Assembly (NCBI GenBank): GCA_003165615.1
Contig: PLWR01000295.1
Span: 1 to 11,263 of the forward strand
Direction of reading: 5' to 3'
Length of the DNA: 11,263 nt
Origin: Acidobacteriota bacterium
Lineage (GTDB): Bacteria; Acidobacteriota; Terriglobia; UBA7540
Shown: positions 1-7,209 of the stretch, one piece after another
Position numbering within the stretch: the first letter of the stretch is position 1
Layout of the letters: each line of letters opens with the position of its first letter
Made by a program: the position numbers and the translations under genes
Notes under the pieces: model-generated
The model's input: only the letters and a program-made list of their open reading frames with translations
What the model was told of the DNA's origin: nothing
Database searches by the model: none

Positions 1-1
1 T

Positions 2-595
2 ACCGGAGTCAAGTACATACCCACCAAGTTCCATTCCTCGTGCCTGGAAGTTGATCTGGGAGCCATTGGCAAAGGGTACGCTGTGGATCGGGCTGCCGCC
101 GTGTTGCGCTCCTGTGGCATCGAGCGCGCAATGATTAATTCGGGAGGGAGTACGTTTTACGGAATGGGCTCTCCCCCCGGCCAATCCGGCTGGTTGGTGC
201 ACTTGCGCGATCCCTCCGCGTACCTTGATCCCCACGTCCTATTGCGGGAAAACAGTGTTTCAACATCGGAGCAGACACCACCGAGCTTGCTGGGCATGAG
301 CTCGTTTGGACACATCATCGACACCGCCGCGGGCGCGCCTTTGAAAACGCCCATCACCGTCAGCGTCGTGGCAGAAACCGCGACGGCTTCCGACGCTCTT
401 TCCACCGCATTATTGCTCATGGGTCCTGCGAAAAGCCGGGACTTGGTGAAGAGATTACAGAATGTGGCTGCCGTCTGGGTTTCACCGGAAGGGCCGCCGG
501 AGACCGTGACCCGAGGCCCGGAAATTCTGATGAAAAGTGTAGCGCGGATGAGCGCTTCCAAAGCCGTGAGGGGAAATCCGACTAGCCTGGAGTGA
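2..595 (+). CDS. apbE: FAD:protein FMN transferase (ApbE family), 3' part only
   Basis: The frame is open from base 2 to the TGA at 593-595, giving the last 197 residues of a protein whose start lies left of the window. ApbE proteins use FAD to attach FMN covalently to a Ser/Thr of periplasmic or membrane flavoproteins such as NqrB/NqrC, RnfG and secreted FMN-binding proteins. Family marks in this fragment are the VDLGAIGKGYAVDRA block (fragment residues 17-31), the MINSGG block that follows it, HIIDTAAGAPL (conserved HI-D-G-P pattern), and the C-terminal ATASDALSTALLLMGP, matching the family's T-x-x-D-A-x-x-T metal-binding segment. Family length is about 300-350 residues, so roughly the first 120-150 are missing. 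A GTG at 83 is internal and not a start, since family sequence precedes it. The next gene begins 4 bp downstream, so co-transcription is likely. The flavoprotein target is not in the window. Confidence 0.9.
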   Translation, partial: TGVKYIPTKFHSSCLEVDLGAIGKGYAVDRAAAVLRSCGIERAMINSGGSTFYGMGSPPGQSGWLVHLRDPSAYLDPHVLLRENSVSTSEQTPPSLLGMSSFGHIIDTAAGAPLKTPITVSVVAETATASDALSTALLLMGPAKSRDLVKRLQNVAAVWVSPEGPPETVTRGPEILMKSVARMSASKAVRGNPTSLE

Positions 596-599
596 ACTC

Positions 600-2111
600 A
601 TGGATCGACGTCGATTCGTTAAAAGCGCGGGTTGGGGAACGGCGGGATTGTTGCTCAACTCCGCCGCCGCAAGAAGCCACGAAGATTTTGCACGGCCGGG
701 GCCGCCGGTGATTGCCCAGACCGCCTGGGGCAGAGTGTGGGTTCGATGGACTGAGCCGGCGCTGCCTTCTGCAAAAACTCCGCTGATAGAGGGTTTGGTG
801 ATTCCCTGGGGCGCGGACCGAGCCTTGGTGGAAAGCGCCCGGAAGCAGGGCTATCGCGTTTACGCAGCGGTGACGCTCGCGCAGGCATCGACGGCGGCGA
901 ACACCAGCCGCGCTATGGGAATTTCCGGCATCATTCTGGAAGCGGGCGATTCCGACCAAAAACCGGCGGAGCAAGCTGCCAGGAACCTCCGGCAGGCCCA
1001 CCCCGATCTTACTTTTCTAACTCCTGGTCAAGGCGGCAAGCAGCCGGCGATGAAGGGAAGCACCGTTATTACCCAGGGCGGCATCCTGCAAGTATCGAGC
1101 CCCACGGAGCAGCCGTGGATTGATTCCAATTTAGCCCAGGTGGGGTTTGACCGTGCCTTTCGCCCCACCCAGATTCCGTTGATCGATTTCCCGTGTGAGC
1201 TTTCCGATGCCTTGCAGCAACAGCAAGGCCCCAGCACCGAGGACTATTCGCTCGCCGTGGCTGAAGCCGGCGCTCTGCACTCCGACTTGATCCTGAATCT
1301 GCATCCGAACCTGCAAAAAGCCCTGGCGCGCGGAAGCGATGACGGATGGGCCGTCTGGAAACACTTGGCGCAGTATATCGCGTTTTACCTGAAGCAAGGT
1401 GAACGGCCCGTCGCCCATCAAGCCAATGTGGGCGTGGTGACAGACAATTACGAAGCCTCTTATGAAACGACGAACTTGATGGCGCGGCACAACGTTCCCT
1501 TCCGCGTGGTCCCCCCCAGCCATCTCACGACCCAGGATCTGACTGGACTGGACCTGATTGTATTGTTTGCCCAACCTGACGAGGCGGCAATCCGAGCGGT
1601 AGCGGGGTTTGTGGACGGTGGCGGAGTGGCGATTCTGGTGAGCTTGCGTGGCCCTTTCCCCTGGCAATCGACCGGAGCCAGCCGAACCAGCGACCATTCG
1701 GTCATCTACACAACGGGCAAAGGTGAAGTTATCGAACTCGCCGACGGCGTTGCCGATCCCGGAACGTTTGCCCAAGACGTTCGCCGGCTCCTGGGCAAGG
1801 AGAAATTGCCGATCTCCCTCTGGAATGCGTCCACCACCCTCGCGGTCCCCTATGAACTCCCGGGTACCTCCACTGCCACCCTGGAGCTGGTGAATTACTC
1901 TGCCGATCCTCTGCCCGTCCAAGTACGCATTAAGGGTTCTTACTCGGTGGTTCGATATGAGACCCCGGAGCGCGGTTGCTGTGAGCCCCTCACGCCGGCA
2001 CATCAGGACGGATTCACACAATTTGATGTGCCCTGGCTCAGGATCGGAGGGCGCGTGCACCTCGGCACGATGGCCGACTCTGCGCCTCCGCCGGTTGCAG
2101 GTAAACCATGA
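600..2111 (+). CDS. Tat-exported putative glycosidase-like protein, barrel half plus GATase-like domain
   Basis: This 503-residue protein starts at ATG 600, with GGAG at 589-592 seven bases upstream, inside the end of the ApbE gene. The N-terminus DRRRFVKSAGWGTAGLLL is a good twin-arginine signal (RRxFxK then a weakly hydrophobic stretch), so a folded protein is probably exported. Residues about 60-265 alternate strand-like and helix-like segments (GLVIPW, YRVYAAVT, ISGIILEA, LILNLHP), suggesting a (beta/alpha)-barrel-like fold. Residues about 276-350 (VGVVTDNYE ... LDLIVLF ... FVDGGGVAILVS) resemble the GATase1-like domain seen as the trimerisation domain of GH42-type enzymes. Residues about 405-490 look like a C-terminal beta-sandwich. 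No catalytic acid pair can be picked with confidence: the usual GEW motif is absent and E114 in ILEAGD is only a weak candidate. It could be a degenerate glycosidase or a sugar-binding protein. The fold call is inference; export and gene reality are well supported. Confidence 0.75.
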   Translation: MDRRRFVKSAGWGTAGLLLNSAAARSHEDFARPGPPVIAQTAWGRVWVRWTEPALPSAKTPLIEGLVIPWGADRALVESARKQGYRVYAAVTLAQASTAANTSRAMGISGIILEAGDSDQKPAEQAARNLRQAHPDLTFLTPGQGGKQPAMKGSTVITQGGILQVSSPTEQPWIDSNLAQVGFDRAFRPTQIPLIDFPCELSDALQQQQGPSTEDYSLAVAEAGALHSDLILNLHPNLQKALARGSDDGWAVWKHLAQYIAFYLKQGERPVAHQANVGVVTDNYEASYETTNLMARHNVPFRVVPPSHLTTQDLTGLDLIVLFAQPDEAAIRAVAGFVDGGGVAILVSLRGPFPWQSTGASRTSDHSVIYTTGKGEVIELADGVADPGTFAQDVRRLLGKEKLPISLWNASTTLAVPYELPGTSTATLELVNYSADPLPVQVRIKGSYSVVRYETPERGCCEPLTPAHQDGFTQFDVPWLRIGGRVHLGTMADSAPPPVAGKP

Positions 2112-2255
2112 ACCAGCATATCTATCTTGAAAAACGCCCACCACTTCGCCCGCGCTTCCGAAGGCTTTAGTTGTGACGGCTCCAAGTCACCGGGAATGTT
2201 CTGGAGGCCCACCCGCGGAAGAGTGAGACGGCAATTGTCACGAGGGTAAATACAG

Positions 2256-4289
2256 ATGCGGGCTCAACAATCAAAACGATTGCAATACCTCATTGTGGGG
2301 GTAGTAATCAGTTGCCTTTTGGGTGTAGCGGCAGGCGCTTCGGAGCAGTTTGAGGGGAAACATTTTCGTGGCCGGGGCGATGTGGAATACCTGCAACTGC
2401 TCGATAGATCTCGCCGGTTGTTTGAGCCGGACCCTGAGTTTCCCAACCTGGCCATGTTATACACACCTCGGTGGAACGGCTTGGTGGAAGGTCCGACCTG
2501 GTCCGCATGGTGGATCCAGAACAGTTACGGTACGACCTACGGTGCGCTCCCGTTTCTGCAGGAACCCTTCCTTACCTTCCTGCGGAATTCCCAGGATCTC
2601 TGGTTCGACCAAATGGGCAATGGCACGCGGGAGGGCTGTCCCAGGGAACCGAAACTTTCCTGGGTGGCGCCTGATGGACAGTTGTGCGATGCGGCTTCAC
2701 CCGGGTGCATTATCTACAAGCAGGGTGACGGCCAAACCGGAATACACGATTGGGGCCTGGAGTTCACGGCTGCTGGCGTTCTACTCCAGGCGGAAATGCT
2801 TCTCATCAGTCGTGATCTCAAGGGAATCATCCAGGACTTGCCAGAGCTTGAGCGCTCCGCAAATTTTCTTGAAACCCGGCGCGATCCCAGAAACAACCTG
2901 TTCCTGGCCGGACCCGCGGCCAATCTGCAGGCCCCCAGCTACGCTGGCTGGAAGAAGACCGACGGCAGCTACGGCAAGGCTTACCTGGCAGGACTGTCGA
3001 TCACTTATATTGCCGCGCTCGACCGTTTGATCGAACTGGAAAAGCTTGCAGGCCAAGCGGAAAAGGTGAAGCTCTACACCGAGAGGCGCACCGTTGCCAG
3101 GAAAGGGCTTCCCCTCATCACGGCGCCGGAGGGTTACTTTATCAAGTCGCTTGATCCCGACGGGACAAAACACGGCGTATACGGCGCCAGGCAGTATGGG
3201 TACTTCGAGGCATCCCCCAATCACGATGCCATATGCTTCCACGTCGTAGATTCCACTCAAGCGGAGAAGATCTATGCGCGAATGGCGTCCCTTCCTGGAC
3301 TTCGCCCGTACGATTTTGTGATTGCCAACTACCCGTCGCTCGATGACATGTATGAAGCGCCGCAGGGGCTATGGCGCTTCGGTGAATGGGTTAACGGCGG
3401 CGCCTGGTCCACCTGCGAAGCCCGCATGATTATGGCTTACTACCGTTTGGAGAAATATGAGGACGCTCGCCGGTCGGTGAAGAAGTTGTTCACTTTCGCC
3501 GGGCGCTACCGGATGGACAATCCATTTACTGACTTTGGCAACAATGTCTATCAGCCGAAAGAGCCCATCAATATCACCTATGACGCCTTCGGGCCGGCGG
3601 CGGCATTTATCCGTGGGTTGTTCGATTATCAATATCGGGCAGACGGGGTGACGCTCACGCCCCAAATTCCTCCCGGGATCACCCAGATGGAGCAGCTCGA
3701 TCCCATTCGGTTTGGAGATAAGAAATTGTACCTGGCCACCGTGGGGCAGGGGCAAATCACTTCCGTCGCGGTGAACGGTGAACCTTGGAGATCGTTCGAC
3801 GGCCAATCGATTTTCCTGCCCTATGACAGGATGCCGGAAGTTGCGAGAATCGTGATCGCGCTGGGAAGCGGCACACTCCCCAAGGCCGCGTCTCTTGCGC
3901 CTGGCAATTCCGCACAGGAAAGGCCTGTGGAAACGGGGCCCGCGGATATTTCTCCCGCCTTGGCGGCCCTCGACGCACGTGCGGCGAAGTTGCGCAGCTT
4001 TCACGATCGGCTTGTTGCCGCGGGCCTCGGCGCAGGCTACGAGGCTGCCCATACCCAACTGGCGCTGGAAACCGTCTGCGCTCTTCATCAGCGGCGCAGC
4101 TCGTTGGCAGCAGGCAAACTCCCCCGCCTCTCGCAGCCGACGTCAGAGGCCGCCGCGAATACGTCTTACGTGGACGCCGCCACTAAACTCATGGACGGTC
4201 TCGATACAGTAATTAAAGCCTATGTGAAATCTGCCGACCCGCGCCGTCAGAAAATCTTCGACCTTTATATGGCTTGCGGGCAGAAATAA
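2256..4289 (+). CDS. Secreted six-hairpin (alpha/alpha toroid) putative glycoside hydrolase
   Basis: The protein has 677 residues. ATG 2256 is preceded by GAGGG (2242-2246) at 9 bases. The N-terminus has two basic residues and a hydrophobic stretch (about 10-27) ending GVAAGAS, a Sec signal peptide; VISC at 17-20 resembles a lipobox but sits mid-hydrophobic core, so a lipoprotein is less likely. Residues about 40-460 look like an (alpha/alpha)6 glycosidase domain, rich in Trp/Tyr: EGPTWSAWWIQNSYG (78-92), HDWGLEF (164-170), SYAGWKKTDGSYGKAY (228-243), WRFGEWVNGGAWSTCEAR (373-390). D165, E169, E377 and E388 are catalytic candidates. TYDAFGPAAAFIRGLFD followed by GVTLTPQIPPG and short strands up to about 535 resembles the closing part of toroid enzymes such as GH65/GH94/GH63 relatives. 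Residues about 565-677 form an extra helical tail. I cannot assign a GH family or substrate. It probably cleaves an oligosaccharide in the periplasm or outside the cell, with its neighbours. Confidence 0.8.
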   Translation: MRAQQSKRLQYLIVGVVISCLLGVAAGASEQFEGKHFRGRGDVEYLQLLDRSRRLFEPDPEFPNLAMLYTPRWNGLVEGPTWSAWWIQNSYGTTYGALPFLQEPFLTFLRNSQDLWFDQMGNGTREGCPREPKLSWVAPDGQLCDAASPGCIIYKQGDGQTGIHDWGLEFTAAGVLLQAEMLLISRDLKGIIQDLPELERSANFLETRRDPRNNLFLAGPAANLQAPSYAGWKKTDGSYGKAYLAGLSITYIAALDRLIELEKLAGQAEKVKLYTERRTVARKGLPLITAPEGYFIKSLDPDGTKHGVYGARQYGYFEASPNHDAICFHVVDSTQAEKIYARMASLPGLRPYDFVIANYPSLDDMYEAPQGLWRFGEWVNGGAWSTCEARMIMAYYRLEKYEDARRSVKKLFTFAGRYRMDNPFTDFGNNVYQPKEPINITYDAFGPAAAFIRGLFDYQYRADGVTLTPQIPPGITQMEQLDPIRFGDKKLYLATVGQGQITSVAVNGEPWRSFDGQSIFLPYDRMPEVARIVIALGSGTLPKAASLAPGNSAQERPVETGPADISPALAALDARAAKLRSFHDRLVAAGLGAGYEAAHTQLALETVCALHQRRSSLAAGKLPRLSQPTSEAAANTSYVDAATKLMDGLDTVIKAYVKSADPRRQKIFDLYMACGQK

Positions 4290-4342
4290 TTAGAGGGTGA
4301 GGAGCGCTTCTTCCATAAAATGGTCTTACTCCGGCTCACGAT

Positions 4343-6652
4343 TTACTCGCCCTTTGCATATGTGAGGTTCGATAGCAACGCCGCATCTCCAGTGTAGTAA
4401 AGTGCTGTCGAAGCAGGTCGCAGCGTCACCCGAACTTCGCTGGTGTCCCGCGCCACCGTTCTTCTCTCAAACAGGTCGTAAACTTCTTCCTCCCGCCGAG
4501 GCAGCCGGAAGGTCCGATCTCCTCCCGAAACGGTGTGGACGGCCAGAAGGTTCCGTGCCGCATAGAGAACATCCCCGTCCTGGCTGTACAAATGGACTCC
4601 GGAAAAGCCCGCGATTCCCCGCAGTACGGGAGCTGGCAGATTGGGAGCTGCGACGTAAATCGAAGTCCATCCGGGAAAGGACTTCACGCCCATGCTGGGT
4701 TTGCAGTTTCCCTTGGAAAACACCACTCGCCCCAGCTCACGCGCCTCCGGGTCATCAAGATAAAAAATCGGACTCAATTTGTTGTTGGTTCCCCAAAAGA
4801 GATCCTGAGGCAGACCCTTGGTGATGGGGTGAGTGAAATCGGCAACGTGCATAAGCGGTCCCCAAGGTTGCTTCCCCATGGCAAACTTGAACCCCGTCAG
4901 ATCCCGCATGTGTTCCAGGGAAGGCCCATCTTCGAGGAATCCGGGCGCATAAATCCACAACGCCACACGACCATCCTTGCGCAGTTCCAAGTTCAAGGCT
5001 TCCCGCCGCTTTCGGTCCAGGCGCAAAGGATTGAGAAAAATGTAGAGTTTATAGGGCTTCAAACGCCCTTCGATGAAATCCTGCAACAGATAAACATCGT
5101 AAGGCGCGCCGGTTCGCGCCAGCCCCCAAAGTTGCTGCTGGTTAATTAAGGGTAGATCCAGATTGATCCGGTCAGATTCATAGAGAAAACTCTCGTCATC
5201 CAGTAGTACGGCGATCTCAGCGCTGGGCGCGCGGTCGGTTTGAACGAGAAAGTCGCCAAGCTCGCGAAAGTTCCGGAGCAAGGGCGCAAACGCCGGCTCC
5301 TGAGCAGGATCGATCGATTCAAACAGCCACCAGATGCCCTGCCCATGGGTGACCACCTGAGCAAAGTTGCGTTGCAATATGGCGACACTTTCGGAAAGGG
5401 AATTAACATGTCCGAAATCAGGGTCGTGGTTGATGTGCGTTCGTGTGTCGTCTTCAACGATGATGAGCTTGCCGTGCAGCCGGGCGGACTCAGCAGGTTG
5501 CTCCGCCGGGGCATCACCCCCGATGCCGCGAAACAAGTAGCAGTAAGGCCCCACCAGGAAGTCCACGTAGGGCGATTCGAGAACACGTCGCAGGCCCAAA
5601 TGGCCGCTGCGCTGATATTCGGAGTAATCGCTTTCCGGCCTCTCGCCGAAGAACCCCCCATTCAATGCCAGTTCCATCAAATAGCCATAGAAGGCGCCTG
5701 CCAACTTTGTCCCCTGCGTCGCCTCCTTTGCGGTACGGCAGAAATCGATGACGAGGTCAGCGCTTAGGTCCGCCAGGCACTGGTAGTAGTCGATGACGTT
5801 GCGTTCGCGCGCCGGATCGCGGAAGGTGTAGAGCTTGGTTTGAAGTTGATCCTCTTTGGAGGGAACTTCCGCCGTCTCGAAGGTGACGCGCGAATTATTC
5901 CATGCGGCCCGGAGCGCTGCGAGGTCATCGCCATAAGTGTGACGGAGCCAGGAGCGGAAGTGCCGCCGCATGGGCTGGCTATAATCACTACAAAGCGAGT
6001 ACATGGAAGTCTCGCCCTTCACCCATTCTCCGGTGTGCCCGGCGCCTGGCTGAAAGGCTGTGATCCGATTGATAAGGCCGGTGCGGTTGAGGTGGGCAAC
6101 GAACGCCTGGAGGAATTCGTTCACTTGCTTCCGCCATAGTTCCGAAGCGAAAGACTGGCCCACCGGCCTTCCGTCCGACGCAATCTCGCACTCCTGCGGA
6201 TATGCCTTCATCCACCAGTCGCCCGGCTGGAATTCGAAGTGTAAGCGGAGGTGGAAGCGGGCAAGCGGGTCAACGTCGATAATCCTGCCGTAGCGGGCCT
6301 CCACCGTGGAGAAATCGAAAGGGTCGGATTTCCCCGCCCGGGGCTCGACCCACTCGAAATCTTTGCCCGCATCGAAGGAATAAATGTGAATCCCCGCCTT
6401 GGCCACAGCGGGGGCATGTTCGGCATCCCGCCAACCTTCGGCGGTTGGAGTGCTGACCCAGCACATCCCGGCGAAGACCGGCTCACCATTGAGGAACAGT
6501 GTCGGGGTTCCGTTATGCGGCTTAACCTGGGCCACCAAACGCCCTGCCGGTGTATTCGTCCCATCCTGCGACCCTGCCGCGACCCTACGCGCGAGTCCGG
6601 TCATTCCGGCAACGGAGAGAGGAAGCGCTTTTAGAACATCGCGTCTTTTCAT
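4343..6652 (-). CDS. Tat-exported GH42-like putative glycosidase (beta-galactosidase-type, GATase-like middle domain)
   Basis: The protein has 769 residues, from ATG at 6652-6650 to TAA at 4345-4343. The start MKRRDVLKALPLSVAGM is a Tat signal (RRDVLK). Residues about 38-450 look like a catalytic TIM barrel: substrate-facing FLNGEPVFAGMCW (53-65), GIHIYSFDAG, RLHFEFQPGDWW (136-147), then FQPGAGHTGEW (200-210), where E209 is the acid/base candidate, and GKLIIVEDDTRTH (394-406), where E400 is the nucleophile candidate. This spacing and order match the clan GH-A plan of GH42 and relatives. Residues about 476-600 (SAEIAVLLDDES ... YKLYIFLNPLRL ... VALWIYAPG) match the GATase1-like trimerisation domain, and the last 80 residues form a small beta-sandwich. 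The ribosome binding site is weak (AAGGA about 12 bases upstream). The gene lies downstream of the receptor but after a strong terminator. GH42-like is a good fold call; the substrate is unknown. Confidence 0.82.
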   Translation of the reverse strand: MKRRDVLKALPLSVAGMTGLARRVAAGSQDGTNTPAGRLVAQVKPHNGTPTLFLNGEPVFAGMCWVSTPTAEGWRDAEHAPAVAKAGIHIYSFDAGKDFEWVEPRAGKSDPFDFSTVEARYGRIIDVDPLARFHLRLHFEFQPGDWWMKAYPQECEIASDGRPVGQSFASELWRKQVNEFLQAFVAHLNRTGLINRITAFQPGAGHTGEWVKGETSMYSLCSDYSQPMRRHFRSWLRHTYGDDLAALRAAWNNSRVTFETAEVPSKEDQLQTKLYTFRDPARERNVIDYYQCLADLSADLVIDFCRTAKEATQGTKLAGAFYGYLMELALNGGFFGERPESDYSEYQRSGHLGLRRVLESPYVDFLVGPYCYLFRGIGGDAPAEQPAESARLHGKLIIVEDDTRTHINHDPDFGHVNSLSESVAILQRNFAQVVTHGQGIWWLFESIDPAQEPAFAPLLRNFRELGDFLVQTDRAPSAEIAVLLDDESFLYESDRINLDLPLINQQQLWGLARTGAPYDVYLLQDFIEGRLKPYKLYIFLNPLRLDRKRREALNLELRKDGRVALWIYAPGFLEDGPSLEHMRDLTGFKFAMGKQPWGPLMHVADFTHPITKGLPQDLFWGTNNKLSPIFYLDDPEARELGRVVFSKGNCKPSMGVKSFPGWTSIYVAAPNLPAPVLRGIAGFSGVHLYSQDGDVLYAARNLLAVHTVSGGDRTFRLPRREEEVYDLFERRTVARDTSEVRVTLRPASTALYYTGDAALLSNLTYAKGE

Positions 6653-6747
6653 GGAAGGTGAATTTCCTTGGTTTGTTGAAGGCCTTCATCGCCTCAACAC
6701 GGACCGGCGCCGTTTGAAGATATCACCAGGGGCATCCAGCGGTAAGC
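6653..6747 (-). other. Leader of the GH42-like gene, no clear promoter seen
   Basis: These 95 bp lie between the terminator and the ATG of the GH42-like gene. Apart from an AAGGA-type ribosome binding site about 12 bases before the ATG I see no convincing -35/-10 pair on the minus strand. Expression may depend on readthrough past the terminator or on a promoter that does not resemble the sigma-70 consensus. Confidence 0.4.
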
Positions 6748-6802
6748 AAAAACACCGATAGCGGGCCGACTGGAGTACTGCTTCCAGCCGGCCCGCTATC
6801 GG
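6748..6802 (-). terminator. Intrinsic terminator after the TonB-dependent receptor
   Basis: An inverted repeat with arms 6755-6774 and 6783-6802 pairs 14 perfect GC-rich base pairs, one A/C mismatch and five more pairs around an 8-base loop. Read on the minus strand it is followed by TGTTTTTG (6754-6747), a U-tract. The plus-strand side after the stem (AACATCAAGC) is not T-rich, so it acts for minus-strand transcripts. It begins 32 bp after the receptor stop codon and about 100 bp before the GH42-like gene, so that gene needs readthrough or its own promoter. Confidence 0.88.
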
Positions 6803-6834
6803 AACATCAAGCTATTCTTCGGTTAGGACCTGAG

Positions 6835-7209
6835 TTACCACTTCAGTCTCAGGCCGAATTGAACGACGCGCGCGGTATTGACCTGGCCACCGACATCACC
6901 GAAGCCGGCCCCGATGGTCGGCTCATTGGCATAGGCGCCCTGGTTTTCGCCAAATACCGTGCGGTTGAAGATGTTGAAGAAATCCGCGTTGAATTGCAGA
7001 TCCCAGGACTCATGAAGCTGCCACACCTTCATGAAGGAGAGGTCCTCATTTGGCCAGCGGAAATCCCGGACCGCGGCCTCGGTGGGCGTCTCCGTTCCGT
7101 AAGTCCACAGAGGGGGCTGGAGGAAGGCGGGGGGATTGAACATGCTATCCGGGGTACCTCCCGCCGGTCTCGGATCAAAGTGGTGCGTCTCATGGCCACG
7201 GAAGCCTCT
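6835..7209 (-). pseudogene. Out-of-frame C-terminus of the TonB-dependent receptor
   Basis: This stretch, in the frame one base off from the main receptor frame, encodes 124 residues that clearly belong to the receptor: RGFRGHETHHFDP, MFNPPAFLQPPLWTYG, DLSFMKVWQLHESWDLQF, ADFFNIFNRTVFGENQGA and the terminal VVQFGLRLKW. Oar-like receptors end with exactly this order of elements, and the aromatic last residue is typical of an outer-membrane beta-signal. The upstream part of this frame (7210-7332) is not family-like, which places the junction close to 7209. The last codons are AAG TGG TAA, with the stop at 6837-6835. Without repair of the frame this segment would not be translated as part of the receptor. 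Confidence 0.85.

Noticed and set aside
1131..2144. A 337-codon minus-strand open frame opposite the Tat-exported protein
   Set aside because: Arg/Gly/His-rich composition without family sequence, and the plus-strand gene has a Tat signal, ribosome binding site and domain-like pattern.
2108..2170. A 20-codon ORF (MNQHIYLEKR...) whose ATG overlaps the TGA of the preceding gene as ATGA
   Set aside because: The overlap looks like translational coupling, but no ribosome binding site or family support is visible and the Arg/Pro-rich peptide is likely chance.
4290..4353. A possible bidirectional terminator between the convergent genes
   Set aside because: Only AGGGTGAG and CTCGCCCT can pair (with one wobble), separated by a long loop and reaching into the coding end, with no T-tract on either side.
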